64,000 nt of DNA from Bacillus sp. MM2020_4. Its GTDB lineage: Bacteria > Bacillota > Bacilli > Bacillales > Cytobacillaceae. The notes under the pieces are model-generated. The model made no database searches. It was not told the origin of the DNA and worked only from the letters and a program-made list of their open reading frames with translations. The first letter of the stretch is position 1, and every line of letters begins with the position of its first letter. The stretch spans positions 51,552 through 115,551 of the forward strand of contig NZ_JAANMZ010000007.1 in the NCBI RefSeq assembly GCF_011250555.1, written 5' to 3'. This document shows positions 25,792 through 34,976 of this stretch, piece after piece. The position numbers were made by a program, and so were the translations under genes.

Positions 25792-26445
25792 TTGCTTGAT
25801 TTTTCCATACTGGTAGATAACTGGGATACATATTTAGAAGGATTTAAGAATACTGTGCTGTCTAGTATCATTGCCTTGATCGGAAGCTTTATTATTGGCG
25901 TGATTGTAGCGGTTATGAGAATTGCACCGATTAAACCTTTAAATTGGATTGGCAGCGCGTATGTTGAGTTTATCAGAAATATTCCTTTACTCATCATAGC
26001 CTTTTTCTTTTATATCGGTCTTCCCGCTGTTGGTGTAACGTTAACTGGATTTGTGGCAGGGACGATTGCCCTTGCCATTTATACGGCATCCTTCATTGCG
26101 GAAGCGATTCGTGCTGGAATACAATCTGTACCAAAAGGACAAATGGAGGCGGCAAGATCATCAGGTCTTACCTATTTGCAGGCGATGAGGGTCATTATTT
26201 TACCGCAAGCGATTAAAATAGTCATTCCTCCAATAGGCAACCAGTTTATTAATCTAGTCAAAAACTCCGCTATTTTGGGGATGATTGCCGGTTTAGATTT
26301 AATGTACTTTGGTGACCTTGTATCCTCCCATACATTCGTTACCTTTGATGTCTATATTTTTGTGGCCATCTTTTATCTCGTGTTAACAATACCATTAAGT
26401 CTGGGCGTTGGTTATTTGGAAAAACGCTTAGCTAGAAGCCATTAA
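25792..26445 (+). CDS. glnM: Polar amino-acid ABC transporter permease, GlnM-like
   Basis: A 217-residue HisMQ-type permease with about five helices and EAA loop MEAARSSGLTYLQAMRVIILPQA. It starts with TTG at 25792 after AAAGGAGGG. With the next gene it forms the heterodimeric channel. Confidence 0.85.
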   Translation: MLDFSILVDNWDTYLEGFKNTVLSSIIALIGSFIIGVIVAVMRIAPIKPLNWIGSAYVEFIRNIPLLIIAFFFYIGLPAVGVTLTGFVAGTIALAIYTASFIAEAIRAGIQSVPKGQMEAARSSGLTYLQAMRVIILPQAIKIVIPPIGNQFINLVKNSAILGMIAGLDLMYFGDLVSSHTFVTFDVYIFVAIFYLVLTIPLSLGVGYLEKRLARSH

Positions 26446-26457
26446 GGAGGGGAATGT

Positions 26458-27108
26458 ATGGATATTGCAGGAGCGCTCTCAGTTGATCATTTAAAATTCC
26501 TCGCCGATGGTTTTAAGGTGACGCTTTACATTGCCTTTGTTTCGATTGTATTAAGCTTTATTATCGGGATCGTGTTAGGAACCTTACGTTTTGCCAAAAT
26601 TAAGTTCCTATCGAAGGTTGTGGCTTTGATTGTCGAGACGATTCGGAATATGCCGCTGCTTTTGATTATTTTCTTCACCTTTTTTGCCCTGCCTGAAGTG
26701 GGATTGAAGCTAAGCCCCACGGCTGCGGCAATCTCGGCATTAACACTGTTTGAATCAGCGATGCTGGCTGAGATTGTAAGAAGCGGCCTAACTTCCATCC
26801 ATAAAGGACAAATTGAAGCTGCCCGTTCATCAGGGTTAACGTATATCCAAACATTATGGCATATTGTCATGCCACAAGCCCTTCGGCGCATGGTGCCGCC
26901 GATTGTTAGTCAATTTATCTCGTTATTGAAGGACACTTCACTATGCGTGATTATTGCTCTGCCGGAATTCATGCACAATGCCCAAATCATCTATGCCCAA
27001 AATGTTAATTACGTGATTCCAATCTTTGTGGTCGTCGCGCTCATGTACTTTATTGTCAACTACTGCTTATCATTGATTGCGCGCAGGCTTGAAAGCAAGC
27101 AGGCATAA
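26458..27108 (+). CDS. glnP: Polar amino-acid ABC transporter permease, GlnP-like
   Basis: A 216-residue HisMQ-type permease, paralogous to the preceding gene, with EAA loop IEAARSSGLTYIQTLWHIVMPQA. It starts 12 bp after glnM with AAGGAGGGG as ribosome site and closes the operon before a strong terminator. Confidence 0.85.
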   Translation: MDIAGALSVDHLKFLADGFKVTLYIAFVSIVLSFIIGIVLGTLRFAKIKFLSKVVALIVETIRNMPLLLIIFFTFFALPEVGLKLSPTAAAISALTLFESAMLAEIVRSGLTSIHKGQIEAARSSGLTYIQTLWHIVMPQALRRMVPPIVSQFISLLKDTSLCVIIALPEFMHNAQIIYAQNVNYVIPIFVVVALMYFIVNYCLSLIARRLESKQA

Positions 27109-27133
27109 AAAAGTATCTATCATAAACAGATAG

Positions 27134-27162
27134 AAGGCACAACTAGCTAGTTGTGCCTTTTT
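27134..27162. terminator. Bidirectional terminator between glnP and xylR
   Basis: A perfect 13-bp palindrome (AAGGCACAACTAG and its complement, no loop bases between) followed by TTTTT on the plus strand. It separates convergent genes. Confidence 0.85.
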
Positions 27163-27180
27163 CGTGGTCTATTTCCATTT

Positions 27181-28350
27181 TCAATTAGAAATCTCCTCTA
27201 CCTTTCCTCCTGTGATAAAGTCTTCCACTACAAAAGCGATTACGCCTAATGCTGCTGAATAAATGGAGAGCGTTGAAAACTGTAATTCCACTTCTTGACG
27301 ATGAAAGGAAAGAGTATGGGTATTAATCGTTTTGCGAATCGATTCCTCTAGCCATTTCTGCGCTTTTGCTAATCGATTTCCAATGATGACTTGTTCAGGA
27401 TTAAAGGTATTAATAATGTTATTTATTCCATATCCGAGATAACGGCCAATTTGTTCAAATAGGTTCAGGGCACTCTGGTCATTTTTTTCAGCTAATTCAA
27501 TTAACAATTCGAGTGATAAATATTTTTGATTTTCCACGTTGATCAATGCGTGCTCAGAAGCATAGGCCTCCCAACACCCTCTACTTCCGCAGCTGCACGG
27601 TTTACCGTTCGCTTCAATGATCATGTGACCCATTTCTCCGGCAAAACCGTTTTTCCCTTGATATAATTCTCCGTTCAAAATGATGCCAACACCGATCCCG
27701 ATTCCAGCACTTACATAAACGATATTTTGAAAGTTTTGACCTACACCAAATTGTTTTTCCCCATAGGACCCGGCATTTGCTTCATTTTCAATAATGACAG
27801 GGAGATTGAATTCGTCCGTAATCAGCTGTTTTAAGGATAAATCCTTCCAGCCTAGGTTCGGAGCCAGTAAGATGGTTCCGGATTTATCCACTATTCCCGG
27901 CACACCTATCCCAATTCCGACGGTGCCGTATTTACTTTTCGGCATTTCGTCCATTACGGAGTGAATCATTTCAATCACTAAGCTCGTAACAACAGGATAG
28001 GAGGTATCTAGGAGTAATTGATTTTTTTCAATGAGGATATTCCCTTTTAAATCGGTCAGTATACATAAAATATAATTTACCCCAATATTCAGTCCAATGG
28101 CATAACCCGCCACTTTATTGAAATGAAGGAGAACGGGCCGCCGTCCACCGCTGGATTCACCTGGACCAGATTCATAAATCAGTTCCTCGTCGAGTAATTC
28201 GTTTACCATAGAAGAGACTGTCGCTTTATTCAGTCCGGTAACTTGGGCAATATCTGCCCGTGATAGCGGTTCCTTTGCCAAAATCATTTGTAAGACAAGT
28301 GCTTTATTATTTTCTTTAACGATTTGTTGATTCCAGGTTTTTGGTTGCAT
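27181..28350 (-). CDS. xylR: Xylose operon repressor XylR (ROK family)
   Basis: A 389-residue ROK repressor. Residues about 20-65 are a winged helix (LSRADIAQVTGLNKATVSSMVNELL); the rest is a sugar-kinase-like fold with the zinc site CSCGSRGCWE and the sugar-binding ENEANAGSYGE / GFAGEMGH motifs. It binds xylose and then releases xylO-type operators. One such palindrome lies 44 bp upstream of its own start and a second ahead of xylF, so it should control itself, the oxidoreductase gene and the xyl transport operon. Confidence 0.92.
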   Translation of the reverse strand: MQPKTWNQQIVKENNKALVLQMILAKEPLSRADIAQVTGLNKATVSSMVNELLDEELIYESGPGESSGGRRPVLLHFNKVAGYAIGLNIGVNYILCILTDLKGNILIEKNQLLLDTSYPVVTSLVIEMIHSVMDEMPKSKYGTVGIGIGVPGIVDKSGTILLAPNLGWKDLSLKQLITDEFNLPVIIENEANAGSYGEKQFGVGQNFQNIVYVSAGIGIGVGIILNGELYQGKNGFAGEMGHMIIEANGKPCSCGSRGCWEAYASEHALINVENQKYLSLELLIELAEKNDQSALNLFEQIGRYLGYGINNIINTFNPEQVIIGNRLAKAQKWLEESIRKTINTHTLSFHRQEVELQFSTLSIYSAALGVIAFVVEDFITGGKVEEISN

Positions 28351-28393
28351 GATAAAAATCCCCTAACGTATTAAGTAGGTCAATTTTAACATA

Positions 28394-28438
28394 AACTTTG
28401 TTTATTGGATATACAAAGTTCGTGTTTAATGATATAAT
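28394..28438. promoter_or_regulatory. xylO-like operator and rightward promoter in the xylR intergenic region
   Basis: AACTTTGT (28394) and ACAAAGTT (28413) form the palindrome. It shares TTTATTGGAT with the operator at 29610. A rightward promoter TATACA (28410) - 17 bp - TATAAT (28433) overlaps the right half, so a bound repressor would occlude it. Confidence 0.7.
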
Positions 28439-28550
28439 GAGCTTACTAAAAGTATAGGGTTATGACAGATGATTGTCTAATCATTCATTACCAAAAAATG
28501 TAGAAGGACTTGATCTATTTTAGGAATTTTATAAGAAAGGAATGATAGCA

Positions 28551-29543
28551 ATGAAAAAGGTTCGTTGGGGAGTCGTAAGCACCGCATCTATCGCACAGAC
28601 ACAAGTAATACCTGCAATTAATCGATCTGAAAATGCTGAAATGGTTGGTATAGCTAGTAGGGATGAAAAAGCAAAGGCGGTGGCTGCTAGATTATCCATT
28701 CCAAAAAGCTTTGAAAGTTATGAGGAGCTTCTTCGTGATTCGGAAATTGACGCCGTTTACATCCCGCTTCCTAATCATTTACATAGTAAATGGGTTAAAA
28801 AAGCTGCTGGGCTTGGCAAACATGTTCTATGTGAAAAGCCGGCTGCATTAACAACGGAAGAGACTGGGGAAATGGCTGCGTTTTGCAAACAAAAGAATAT
28901 CAAATTCATGGAAGCATTTATGTACCAATTTCACCCCCAGCACCAAAGGGTTCAGGAAATAATCGCTGATGGAGAGATTGGTGAGATCAAATTCATGCGT
29001 GCCAGTTTTTCGTTTCATATGGAAGATAAACAATCCAATATTAGAATGAAAAAGGAAATGGGCGGCGGAAGTATTTATGATGTTGGGTGTTACTGTATTC
29101 ATGCGATTCGTTCTATTCTACACTCAGAGCCGATTGAAGTTGAGACCTTTGCCACGCTTGACCCTCATACGGGAGTGGATCTATCCGCACTAGTTCATAT
29201 GAAACTAACCAATGGAATAATGGCTGTGTTTGACTGCAGTTTTGATATGGCCTTTAGACAGGAGTATGAGGTGGTTGGTACAAAGGGCCGCATTTCAGTG
29301 CCAAAAGCTTTTCGTCCTGATACCAATGGGGGCGAAGGTTTCATTATGGTTCAGTCTGAGCAGGGAGATCGGACCGAAAAGATAACGGGTGACCAATATA
29401 AACTTCAAATTGAGCATTTTTCTCAGTCTATCATGGAAAATACTCAACCATCGTATTCCGCTGAAAATACGATTCTAAATATGCGCGCCATTGACGCTTG
29501 TTATCAGTCTATTTGTCAAAAGGCTGCAGTCGTATTGGGGTAA
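28551..29543 (+). CDS. Gfo/Idh/MocA-family NAD(P)-dependent oxidoreductase
   Basis: A 330-residue dehydrogenase with an N-terminal Rossmann domain (VRWGVVSTASIAQT, VGIASRDEKAKA), the active-site CEKPAALTTEE motif, and the family C-terminal sheet with GGGSIYDVGCYCIHAIR. These enzymes oxidise or reduce sugars and cyclitols. Its place between xylR and xylF, with a xylO-like operator at its promoter, suggests a pentose-related substrate, but the sequence does not define which. The ATG at 28551 has better spacing from AAAGG than the one at 28542. Confidence 0.85.
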   Translation: MKKVRWGVVSTASIAQTQVIPAINRSENAEMVGIASRDEKAKAVAARLSIPKSFESYEELLRDSEIDAVYIPLPNHLHSKWVKKAAGLGKHVLCEKPAALTTEETGEMAAFCKQKNIKFMEAFMYQFHPQHQRVQEIIADGEIGEIKFMRASFSFHMEDKQSNIRMKKEMGGGSIYDVGCYCIHAIRSILHSEPIEVETFATLDPHTGVDLSALVHMKLTNGIMAVFDCSFDMAFRQEYEVVGTKGRISVPKAFRPDTNGGEGFIMVQSEQGDRTEKITGDQYKLQIEHFSQSIMENTQPSYSAENTILNMRAIDACYQSICQKAAVVLG

Positions 29544-29609
29544 GGTTAAATAGGGTATTAAAATGGTAACTTTAAGTCCTAGTTATATAATAGTCAAAAA
29601 ATTTTTATA

Positions 29610-29640
29610 AACTTAGTTTATTGGATGGACAAACTAAGTT
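29610..29640. promoter_or_regulatory. xylO operator upstream of xylF
   Basis: Perfect 10-bp arms AACTTAGTTT (29610) and AAACTAAGTT (29631) with an 11-nt centre. The TTAGTTT-N11-AAACTAA layout is that of Bacillus xylO sites bound by XylR. It lies about 50 bp before xylF. Confidence 0.85.
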
Positions 29641-29688
29641 TGGAGTGATATTATTCTTTTGTAATCACAAATTAAAGGGGGACAGAAA

Positions 29689-30771
29689 ATGAAGAAATGT
29701 AAGGGTTTACTAAGCTTGTTCCTGGCATCGCTTCTAGTACTCATGTTGGCAGCTTGTGGGGAAGATGTAGCGGGCCAAAAGGCAAGTAGTAGCAAAGGAG
29801 ATCAGAATAAAAAAATAAAAATTGGTCTTTCTGTTTCAGATTTGACATTAGAAAGATGGCAGCATGACCGTGATATTTTCGTAGAAAAGGCAAAGGATTT
29901 AGGTGCGGATGTATTGGTTCAATCTGCTAATGGGGATGAAGCGAAGCAATTGTCGCAAATCCAAAACATGCTTTCACAAGGAATCGATGCCCTCGTTATT
30001 ATCGCCATTAATTCTGATTCCTTAACTACCGTAGTGGACCAAGCGAAGCAAGAAGGAATCCCCGTTTTAGCCTATGACCGCTTAATTAATAACAGTGATG
30101 TTTCTGCATATGTTTCGTTTGATAATGTCAGAGTGGGTGAAATGCAGGCGGAATATGTAGTAAAGAATGTTCCTAAAGGAAATTACTTCATGCTTGGCGG
30201 CTCGCCAACAGACAATAATGCCAAAATGTTTAGAGAAGGCCAAATGAATGTGATCCAACCTTTAGTTGATAAAGGTGATATAAAAATCATTGGGGACCAG
30301 TGGGCTAAAAACTGGGATGCCAATGAAGCAATGAAAATTATGGAGAATGCCTTAACTGCTAATAAAAATAAAATCGATGCAGTTGTTGCATCCAATGATG
30401 CCACAGCCGGCGGTGCTATTCAGGCATTATCTGCACAAAACATGGATGGCAAGGTGGCCATTTCCGGTCAAGATGCTGATTTAGCTGCCGTTCAACGTAT
30501 TGTTGAAGGAAAACAGTCGATGACCGTCTACAAACCTATTAAAACGATTGCGACAAAGAGTGCGGAAGTTGCCGTTCAACTAGCAAAAGGCGAAAAGGTT
30601 GAAGGAAGCGAAAAAGTAAACAACGGAAAAGTTGATGTCCCGTTCATTAAACTTGATCCAATTATGGTTGGAAAAGATGAAGTAATGGACTCAATCATTA
30701 AAGATGGTTTCCATCCTTATGATGATGTATATAAGAATGTTCCGGAGAACGAACGTCCACCACGCCCATAG
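29689..30771 (+). CDS. xylF: D-xylose-binding lipoprotein XylF
   Basis: A 360-residue periplasmic-binding-type protein (ribose/xylose family) with lipobox LAAC at its N-terminus. Family features are KIGLSVSDLTLERWQHDRD, the DALVIIAINSD loop and DAVVASNDATAGGAIQAL. It captures xylose for the XylG/XylH importer encoded next. Expression should be repressed by XylR at the operator upstream. A weak hairpin follows. Confidence 0.92.
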   Translation: MKKCKGLLSLFLASLLVLMLAACGEDVAGQKASSSKGDQNKKIKIGLSVSDLTLERWQHDRDIFVEKAKDLGADVLVQSANGDEAKQLSQIQNMLSQGIDALVIIAINSDSLTTVVDQAKQEGIPVLAYDRLINNSDVSAYVSFDNVRVGEMQAEYVVKNVPKGNYFMLGGSPTDNNAKMFREGQMNVIQPLVDKGDIKIIGDQWAKNWDANEAMKIMENALTANKNKIDAVVASNDATAGGAIQALSAQNMDGKVAISGQDADLAAVQRIVEGKQSMTVYKPIKTIATKSAEVAVQLAKGEKVEGSEKVNNGKVDVPFIKLDPIMVGKDEVMDSIIKDGFHPYDDVYKNVPENERPPRP

Positions 30772-30792
30772 AGTTAAAACAGATCAAACAAA

Positions 30793-30818
30793 CGGATAAG
30801 GGGTTCCGCCCCTTTCCG
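30793..30818 (+). terminator. Possible stem-loop between xylF and xylG
   Basis: CGGATAAGGGG can pair with CCCCTTTCCG with one bulge. No T run follows. It resembles in position the hairpins after the other two binding-protein genes. Confidence 0.4.
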
Positions 30819-30843
30819 GAACTTAAATAGGGGGTAGCCTCAT

Positions 30844-32382
30844 ATGGAAGCTTTTGCATTACAAATGGAAGGGATAACCAAGGAATTTCCTGGTGTTAAA
30901 GCTTTGGACGATGTGACATTTTCTGTCCGCAAGGGTGAAATCCACGCCTTATGCGGTGAAAATGGAGCGGGGAAATCCACTCTTATGAAGATATTAAGTG
31001 GTGTATATCCTACCGGAACATATAATGGGAAAATTCGTATCAATGGTCAGGAAGTCTCGTTTAAATCCATCAAAGAGTCTCAAAAAGCAGGAGTTTCTAT
31101 TATTTATCAGGAACTGGCGCTCGTAGGGGAAATGAGCGTAGCGGAAAACATTTTTCTTAGACATGACTTAATGCGAAAAAAGATTATTGATTGGCATAAG
31201 ATCCATGCCGAAGCGCAAAAGTGGCTAAGCTATATTGGCTTAAATATTGATCCGCAAACAAAACTTGGAGAATTATCAGTTGGCAAGCAGCAACTAATTG
31301 AAATAGTTAAGGCTCTTACGAATAATACGGAAATACTTATTTTAGATGAACCTACTGCCGCATTAACAGAAAGTGATGTTGAAGTTCTTAAAGGAATTCT
31401 AAGAGATTTACGTTCAAAAGGCGTTACGTGTATTTACATATCTCATAAGCTGGGGGAAGTCATGTCCTTAGCAGATACTGTCACTATTTTACGAGATGGA
31501 AAAACGATTAGTACAGATCCGATTGCTGACATGTCTGAGGAAAAGATTATCGAGAAAATGGTAGGCAGGGAACTTACTGAATTATTCCCATACGAGGAAC
31601 ACAAAATTGGGGATAACATCCTCGAGGTAAAAAATTATTCCATATTCGACAATAAAACTGGAAAAACAGTTATTGATAATGTTTCATTTTCACTTAAAAA
31701 GGGTGAAATTCTCGGATTTTCGGGATTAATGGGTGCCGGCAGAACGGAATTGTTTACGGGCATTTTTGGAGGATTGAAAGGTAAAAAACAAGGTGTAGTC
31801 ATGATTGATGGAAAAGAGACAAATATAAAAATGCCGGCGGACGCCATTCATGCGGGTCTGGCCTATGTATCAGAGGATCGTAAGAGATACGGACTTGTCC
31901 TAGGAATGGATATTACCAAAAATTCTACGTTAGTTGCTTTGAATAAGGTAATGAAATTAAATATTATCGACACGGCCCTTGAAGTAAAAAGATCCGATGA
32001 AATAACAAAAAAAATGAAATTAAAGGCACCTAATCTGGAAGCAAAGGTTAGCCAGCTAAGTGGAGGGAACCAACAAAAAGTAGTTCTGAGTAAATGGATT
32101 CTTAACAATCCTAAAATCCTGATTTTAGACGAACCTACTAGAGGAATTGATGTTGGTGCTAAATATGAAATCTATAAAATTATTAATGAACTTGTCGAGC
32201 AAGGTGTAGCCATTGTGATTATTTCATCAGAACTTCCAGAAGTCTTAGGATTATCTGACCGAATCCTTGTTATGGCAGAGGGTAAAATAACGGGTGAATT
32301 TTTACGAAATGAAGCGACACAAGAAAAAATTATGACCTGTGCAACAGGAGGGGTGCGCCTTGAACAGCCAAATATCAACTAA
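30844..32382 (+). CDS. xylG: Xylose ABC transporter ATP-binding protein XylG
   Basis: A 512-residue protein with two ABC domains. The first has Walker A GENGAGKST and LSVGKQQLIEIVKAL; the second has the degenerate loop GLMGAGRTEL typical of the second half, with intact signature LSGGNQQKVVLSKW and Walker B LILDEPTRGID. Such double ATPases drive ribose/xylose-type importers. Its 3' end overlaps the start of xylH. Confidence 0.93.
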   Translation: MEAFALQMEGITKEFPGVKALDDVTFSVRKGEIHALCGENGAGKSTLMKILSGVYPTGTYNGKIRINGQEVSFKSIKESQKAGVSIIYQELALVGEMSVAENIFLRHDLMRKKIIDWHKIHAEAQKWLSYIGLNIDPQTKLGELSVGKQQLIEIVKALTNNTEILILDEPTAALTESDVEVLKGILRDLRSKGVTCIYISHKLGEVMSLADTVTILRDGKTISTDPIADMSEEKIIEKMVGRELTELFPYEEHKIGDNILEVKNYSIFDNKTGKTVIDNVSFSLKKGEILGFSGLMGAGRTELFTGIFGGLKGKKQGVVMIDGKETNIKMPADAIHAGLAYVSEDRKRYGLVLGMDITKNSTLVALNKVMKLNIIDTALEVKRSDEITKKMKLKAPNLEAKVSQLSGGNQQKVVLSKWILNNPKILILDEPTRGIDVGAKYEIYKIINELVEQGVAIVIISSELPEVLGLSDRILVMAEGKITGEFLRNEATQEKIMTCATGGVRLEQPNIN

Positions 32383-33532
32383 TACGGATCAAGTGAAACC
32401 TGGGATAAAGGAAAAGGGTATTAAAATTGATATTCAATCCTTTACTTTAATTATCGCCCTCGTATTGATCGCCATTATTTTTGGTTTTTTTACAAGTGGA
32501 GAGTTTTTATCCTCTCGTAATATATCAAATTTATTTTCGCAAATGTCCATTATATCTGTCTTAGCAATTGGAATGACACTTGTTATTGTCGCTGGACATA
32601 TCGATTTATCCGTGGGATCTATCGTAGGTTTAACAGGTGGCGTGGCAGCGATTCTCCAAGTTTGGTATGACTGGAGCACACCTGCAGCGATCCTTGCTGC
32701 AATCGTCATTGGGGCACTTTTAGGATTATGGCAGGGGTATTGGGTAGCATACCGGGCCGTTCCGGCATTTATTGTTACCTTAGGTGGAATGCTCATTTTT
32801 AGGGGAATTCTAATCGGTCTCAGTAAGGGTGAAACGATTGCCCCATTGAATGAAAGTTTTAAGCAAATTGGAAATAGTTATGTGCCATACAGCATAGGGT
32901 ATATTTTAGCCATTGCCAGTATTATTCTCTATTACTTTTTTACCGTCCGTTCAAGATCAAAGCGGAAATCACTAGGGCTCTTCGTTCCAACAAATATAAT
33001 TGATTACGGAAAGGTTTCGGTCATTTCATTTTGTATTTTAGCTATTGTTTATGTGCTTAGCAGATATTTGGGCGTACCTGTACCGATGACGATTGTCATT
33101 GTATTAGCAGGAATATTTGTTTTCATTTCACAAAAGACGTCATTTGGTCGCTATGTCTATGCAATCGGTGGGAATGTTGAGGCCGCGGCACTATCAGGTA
33201 TCAACATTAAACGAAATACTTTGTATATTTTTATCCTGATGGGAGCATTAGCAGGTGTGGCTGGAATTCTCTTGACCAGCAGACTAAACGCTGCCACTGT
33301 AAGTGCCGGCACGAATAATGAATTGGATGCGATTGCCGCATGTGTTATCGGCGGAACCAGCTTAATCGGTGGTAAGGGTAAAATAGTCGGAGCTCTAATT
33401 GGGGCTTTAATTATGGCCAGTATTGATAATGGTATGAGCATGATGAATATCGAAGCCTTCTGGCAATACATTGTGAAAGGTCTCATTTTAATATTTGCCG
33501 TATGGTTAGATATCTCAAATAAAAAAAATTAA
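32360..33532 (+). CDS. xylH: Xylose ABC transporter permease XylH
   Basis: A 390-residue permease with about ten helices and family features GHIDLSVGSIVGLTGG, GVPVPMTIVIVLAG and GNVEAAALSGINIKRN. It is longer than ribose permeases, as expected for XylH. The TTG at 32360 is chosen because AGGAGGGG precedes it by six bases; an in-frame GTG at 32339 lies upstream of that site. It overlaps xylG by 23 bp, implying coupled translation. Confidence 0.92.
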   Translation: MNSQISTNTDQVKPGIKEKGIKIDIQSFTLIIALVLIAIIFGFFTSGEFLSSRNISNLFSQMSIISVLAIGMTLVIVAGHIDLSVGSIVGLTGGVAAILQVWYDWSTPAAILAAIVIGALLGLWQGYWVAYRAVPAFIVTLGGMLIFRGILIGLSKGETIAPLNESFKQIGNSYVPYSIGYILAIASIILYYFFTVRSRSKRKSLGLFVPTNIIDYGKVSVISFCILAIVYVLSRYLGVPVPMTIVIVLAGIFVFISQKTSFGRYVYAIGGNVEAAALSGINIKRNTLYIFILMGALAGVAGILLTSRLNAATVSAGTNNELDAIAACVIGGTSLIGGKGKIVGALIGALIMASIDNGMSMMNIEAFWQYIVKGLILIFAVWLDISNKKN

Positions 33533-33570
33533 CACGAAAAAAAACTAAAAATTTCTAGGAGGAATGTAAC

Positions 33571-34902
33571 ATGGCTTATTTTGAAACTGTTAGTAAAATT
33601 GAATTCGAAGGTGCTTCATCAAAAAATCCGTTCGCCTTTAAATACTATAATCCGAAGGAACTCGTTAACGGAAAAACAATGGAAGAGCTTCTTCGCTTTT
33701 CAGTTGCCTACTGGCACACCTTTACGGCTGATGGTACAGATCCATTTGGAGTCGGTACGGCCATCCGTCCTTGGAATCACCTGCAAGGTTTAGATTTAGC
33801 AAAAGCACGTGTTGAAGCAGCATTTGAACTTTTTGAAAAATTAAATGTTCCTTTCTTTGCTTTCCACGATGTGGACGTTGCACCAGAAGGACGCACCTTA
33901 AAAGAAACCAATGAAAATCAAGATATCATTATAGCCATGATTAAAGAATACATGAAAACGAGCAAAACGAAATTATTATGGAATACGGCTAACATGTTTA
34001 CAAATCCAAGATATGTTCACGGGGCAGCTACTTCTCCGAATGCGGATGTATTTGCTTATTCGGCAGCTAAAGTGAAAAAAGGTTTAGAAGTAGCAAAAGA
34101 GCTTGGGGCTGAAAACTATGTATTCTGGGGCGGCCGTGAAGGCTATGAAACTCTATTAAATACAAATATGTTGCTTGAACAAGATAATTTAGCACGCTTC
34201 TTCCAAATGGCTGTAGAGTATGCGAAAGAAATCGGTCTAAATGTTCCATTCTTAATTGAGCCAAAACCAAAAGAGCCAACAAAACACCAATATGATTTTG
34301 ATGTAGCTACTGGTCTAGCATTCTTACAAAAATATGATCTAACCGATTACTTCAAGTTCAATATTGAAGCAAACCATGCCACACTTGCCGGTCATACATT
34401 TGAACATGAGCTTAGAACAGCCCGTATTAATGGAATGCTTGGATCCGTAGACGCGAACCAAGGAGATACGCTGCTTGGCTGGGATACAGATGAATTCCCA
34501 ACAGACTTATATTCTAATACATTAGCCATGTACGAAATTTTGAAAAATGGCGGTCTAGGTAAAGGTGGACTCAACTTTGACGCGAAGGTAAGAAGGGGAT
34601 CCTTTGAGGCAGAAGATCTTTTCCATGCACACATCGCTGGGATGGACGCATTTGCCGTAGGTCTAAAAGTAGCGAATAAATTGATCGAAGATAAAGTTCT
34701 TGATAGCTTTATTGACGATCGCTACAGCAGCTACACAAAAGGAATTGGACTCGATATTGTCGAAGGCAAAACAAACTTCCGTCAATTAGAAGAATATGCC
34801 CTGCAATTAACTGAAATTAAAAATACTTCAGGTAGAACAGAACGGTTAAAAGCATTGGTGAATCAATATATTTTAGAAACACTTTCAAGCGTAACCGTTT
34901 GA
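33571..34902 (+). CDS. xylA: Xylose isomerase
   Basis: A 443-residue class II xylose isomerase converting D-xylose to D-xylulose in the cytoplasm. Visible hallmarks are [13 protein letters not shown] (catalytic His and Asp), [15 protein letters not shown], the metal-binding [15 protein letters not shown] and [16 protein letters not shown]. Length is standard for the class. AGGAGG precedes the ATG. It follows xylH by 38 bp and is separated from xylB by a terminator-like hairpin. Confidence 0.97.
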   Translation: MAYFETVSKIEFEGASSKNPFAFKYYNPKELVNGKTMEELLRFSVAYWHTFTADGTDPFGVGTAIRPWNHLQGLDLAKARVEAAFELFEKLNVPFFAFHDVDVAPEGRTLKETNENQDIIIAMIKEYMKTSKTKLLWNTANMFTNPRYVHGAATSPNADVFAYSAAKVKKGLEVAKELGAENYVFWGGREGYETLLNTNMLLEQDNLARFFQMAVEYAKEIGLNVPFLIEPKPKEPTKHQYDFDVATGLAFLQKYDLTDYFKFNIEANHATLAGHTFEHELRTARINGMLGSVDANQGDTLLGWDTDEFPTDLYSNTLAMYEILKNGGLGKGGLNFDAKVRRGSFEAEDLFHAHIAGMDAFAVGLKVANKLIEDKVLDSFIDDRYSSYTKGIGLDIVEGKTNFRQLEEYALQLTEIKNTSGRTERLKALVNQYILETLSSVTV

Positions 34903-34924
34903 TAGACATATAAAAATAGAAATA

Positions 34925-34961
34925 AAAAGTGCTGGTAGTTCATACTCCGGCACTTTTTTAA
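34925..34961 (+). terminator. Stem-loop between xylA and xylB
   Basis: AAAAAGTGCTGG pairs with CCGGCACTTTTTT (one G-U pair). It ends in a T run and would act as a partial terminator within the xyl gene series. Confidence 0.7.
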
Positions 34962-34976
34962 AAAGGGATGATCTAG

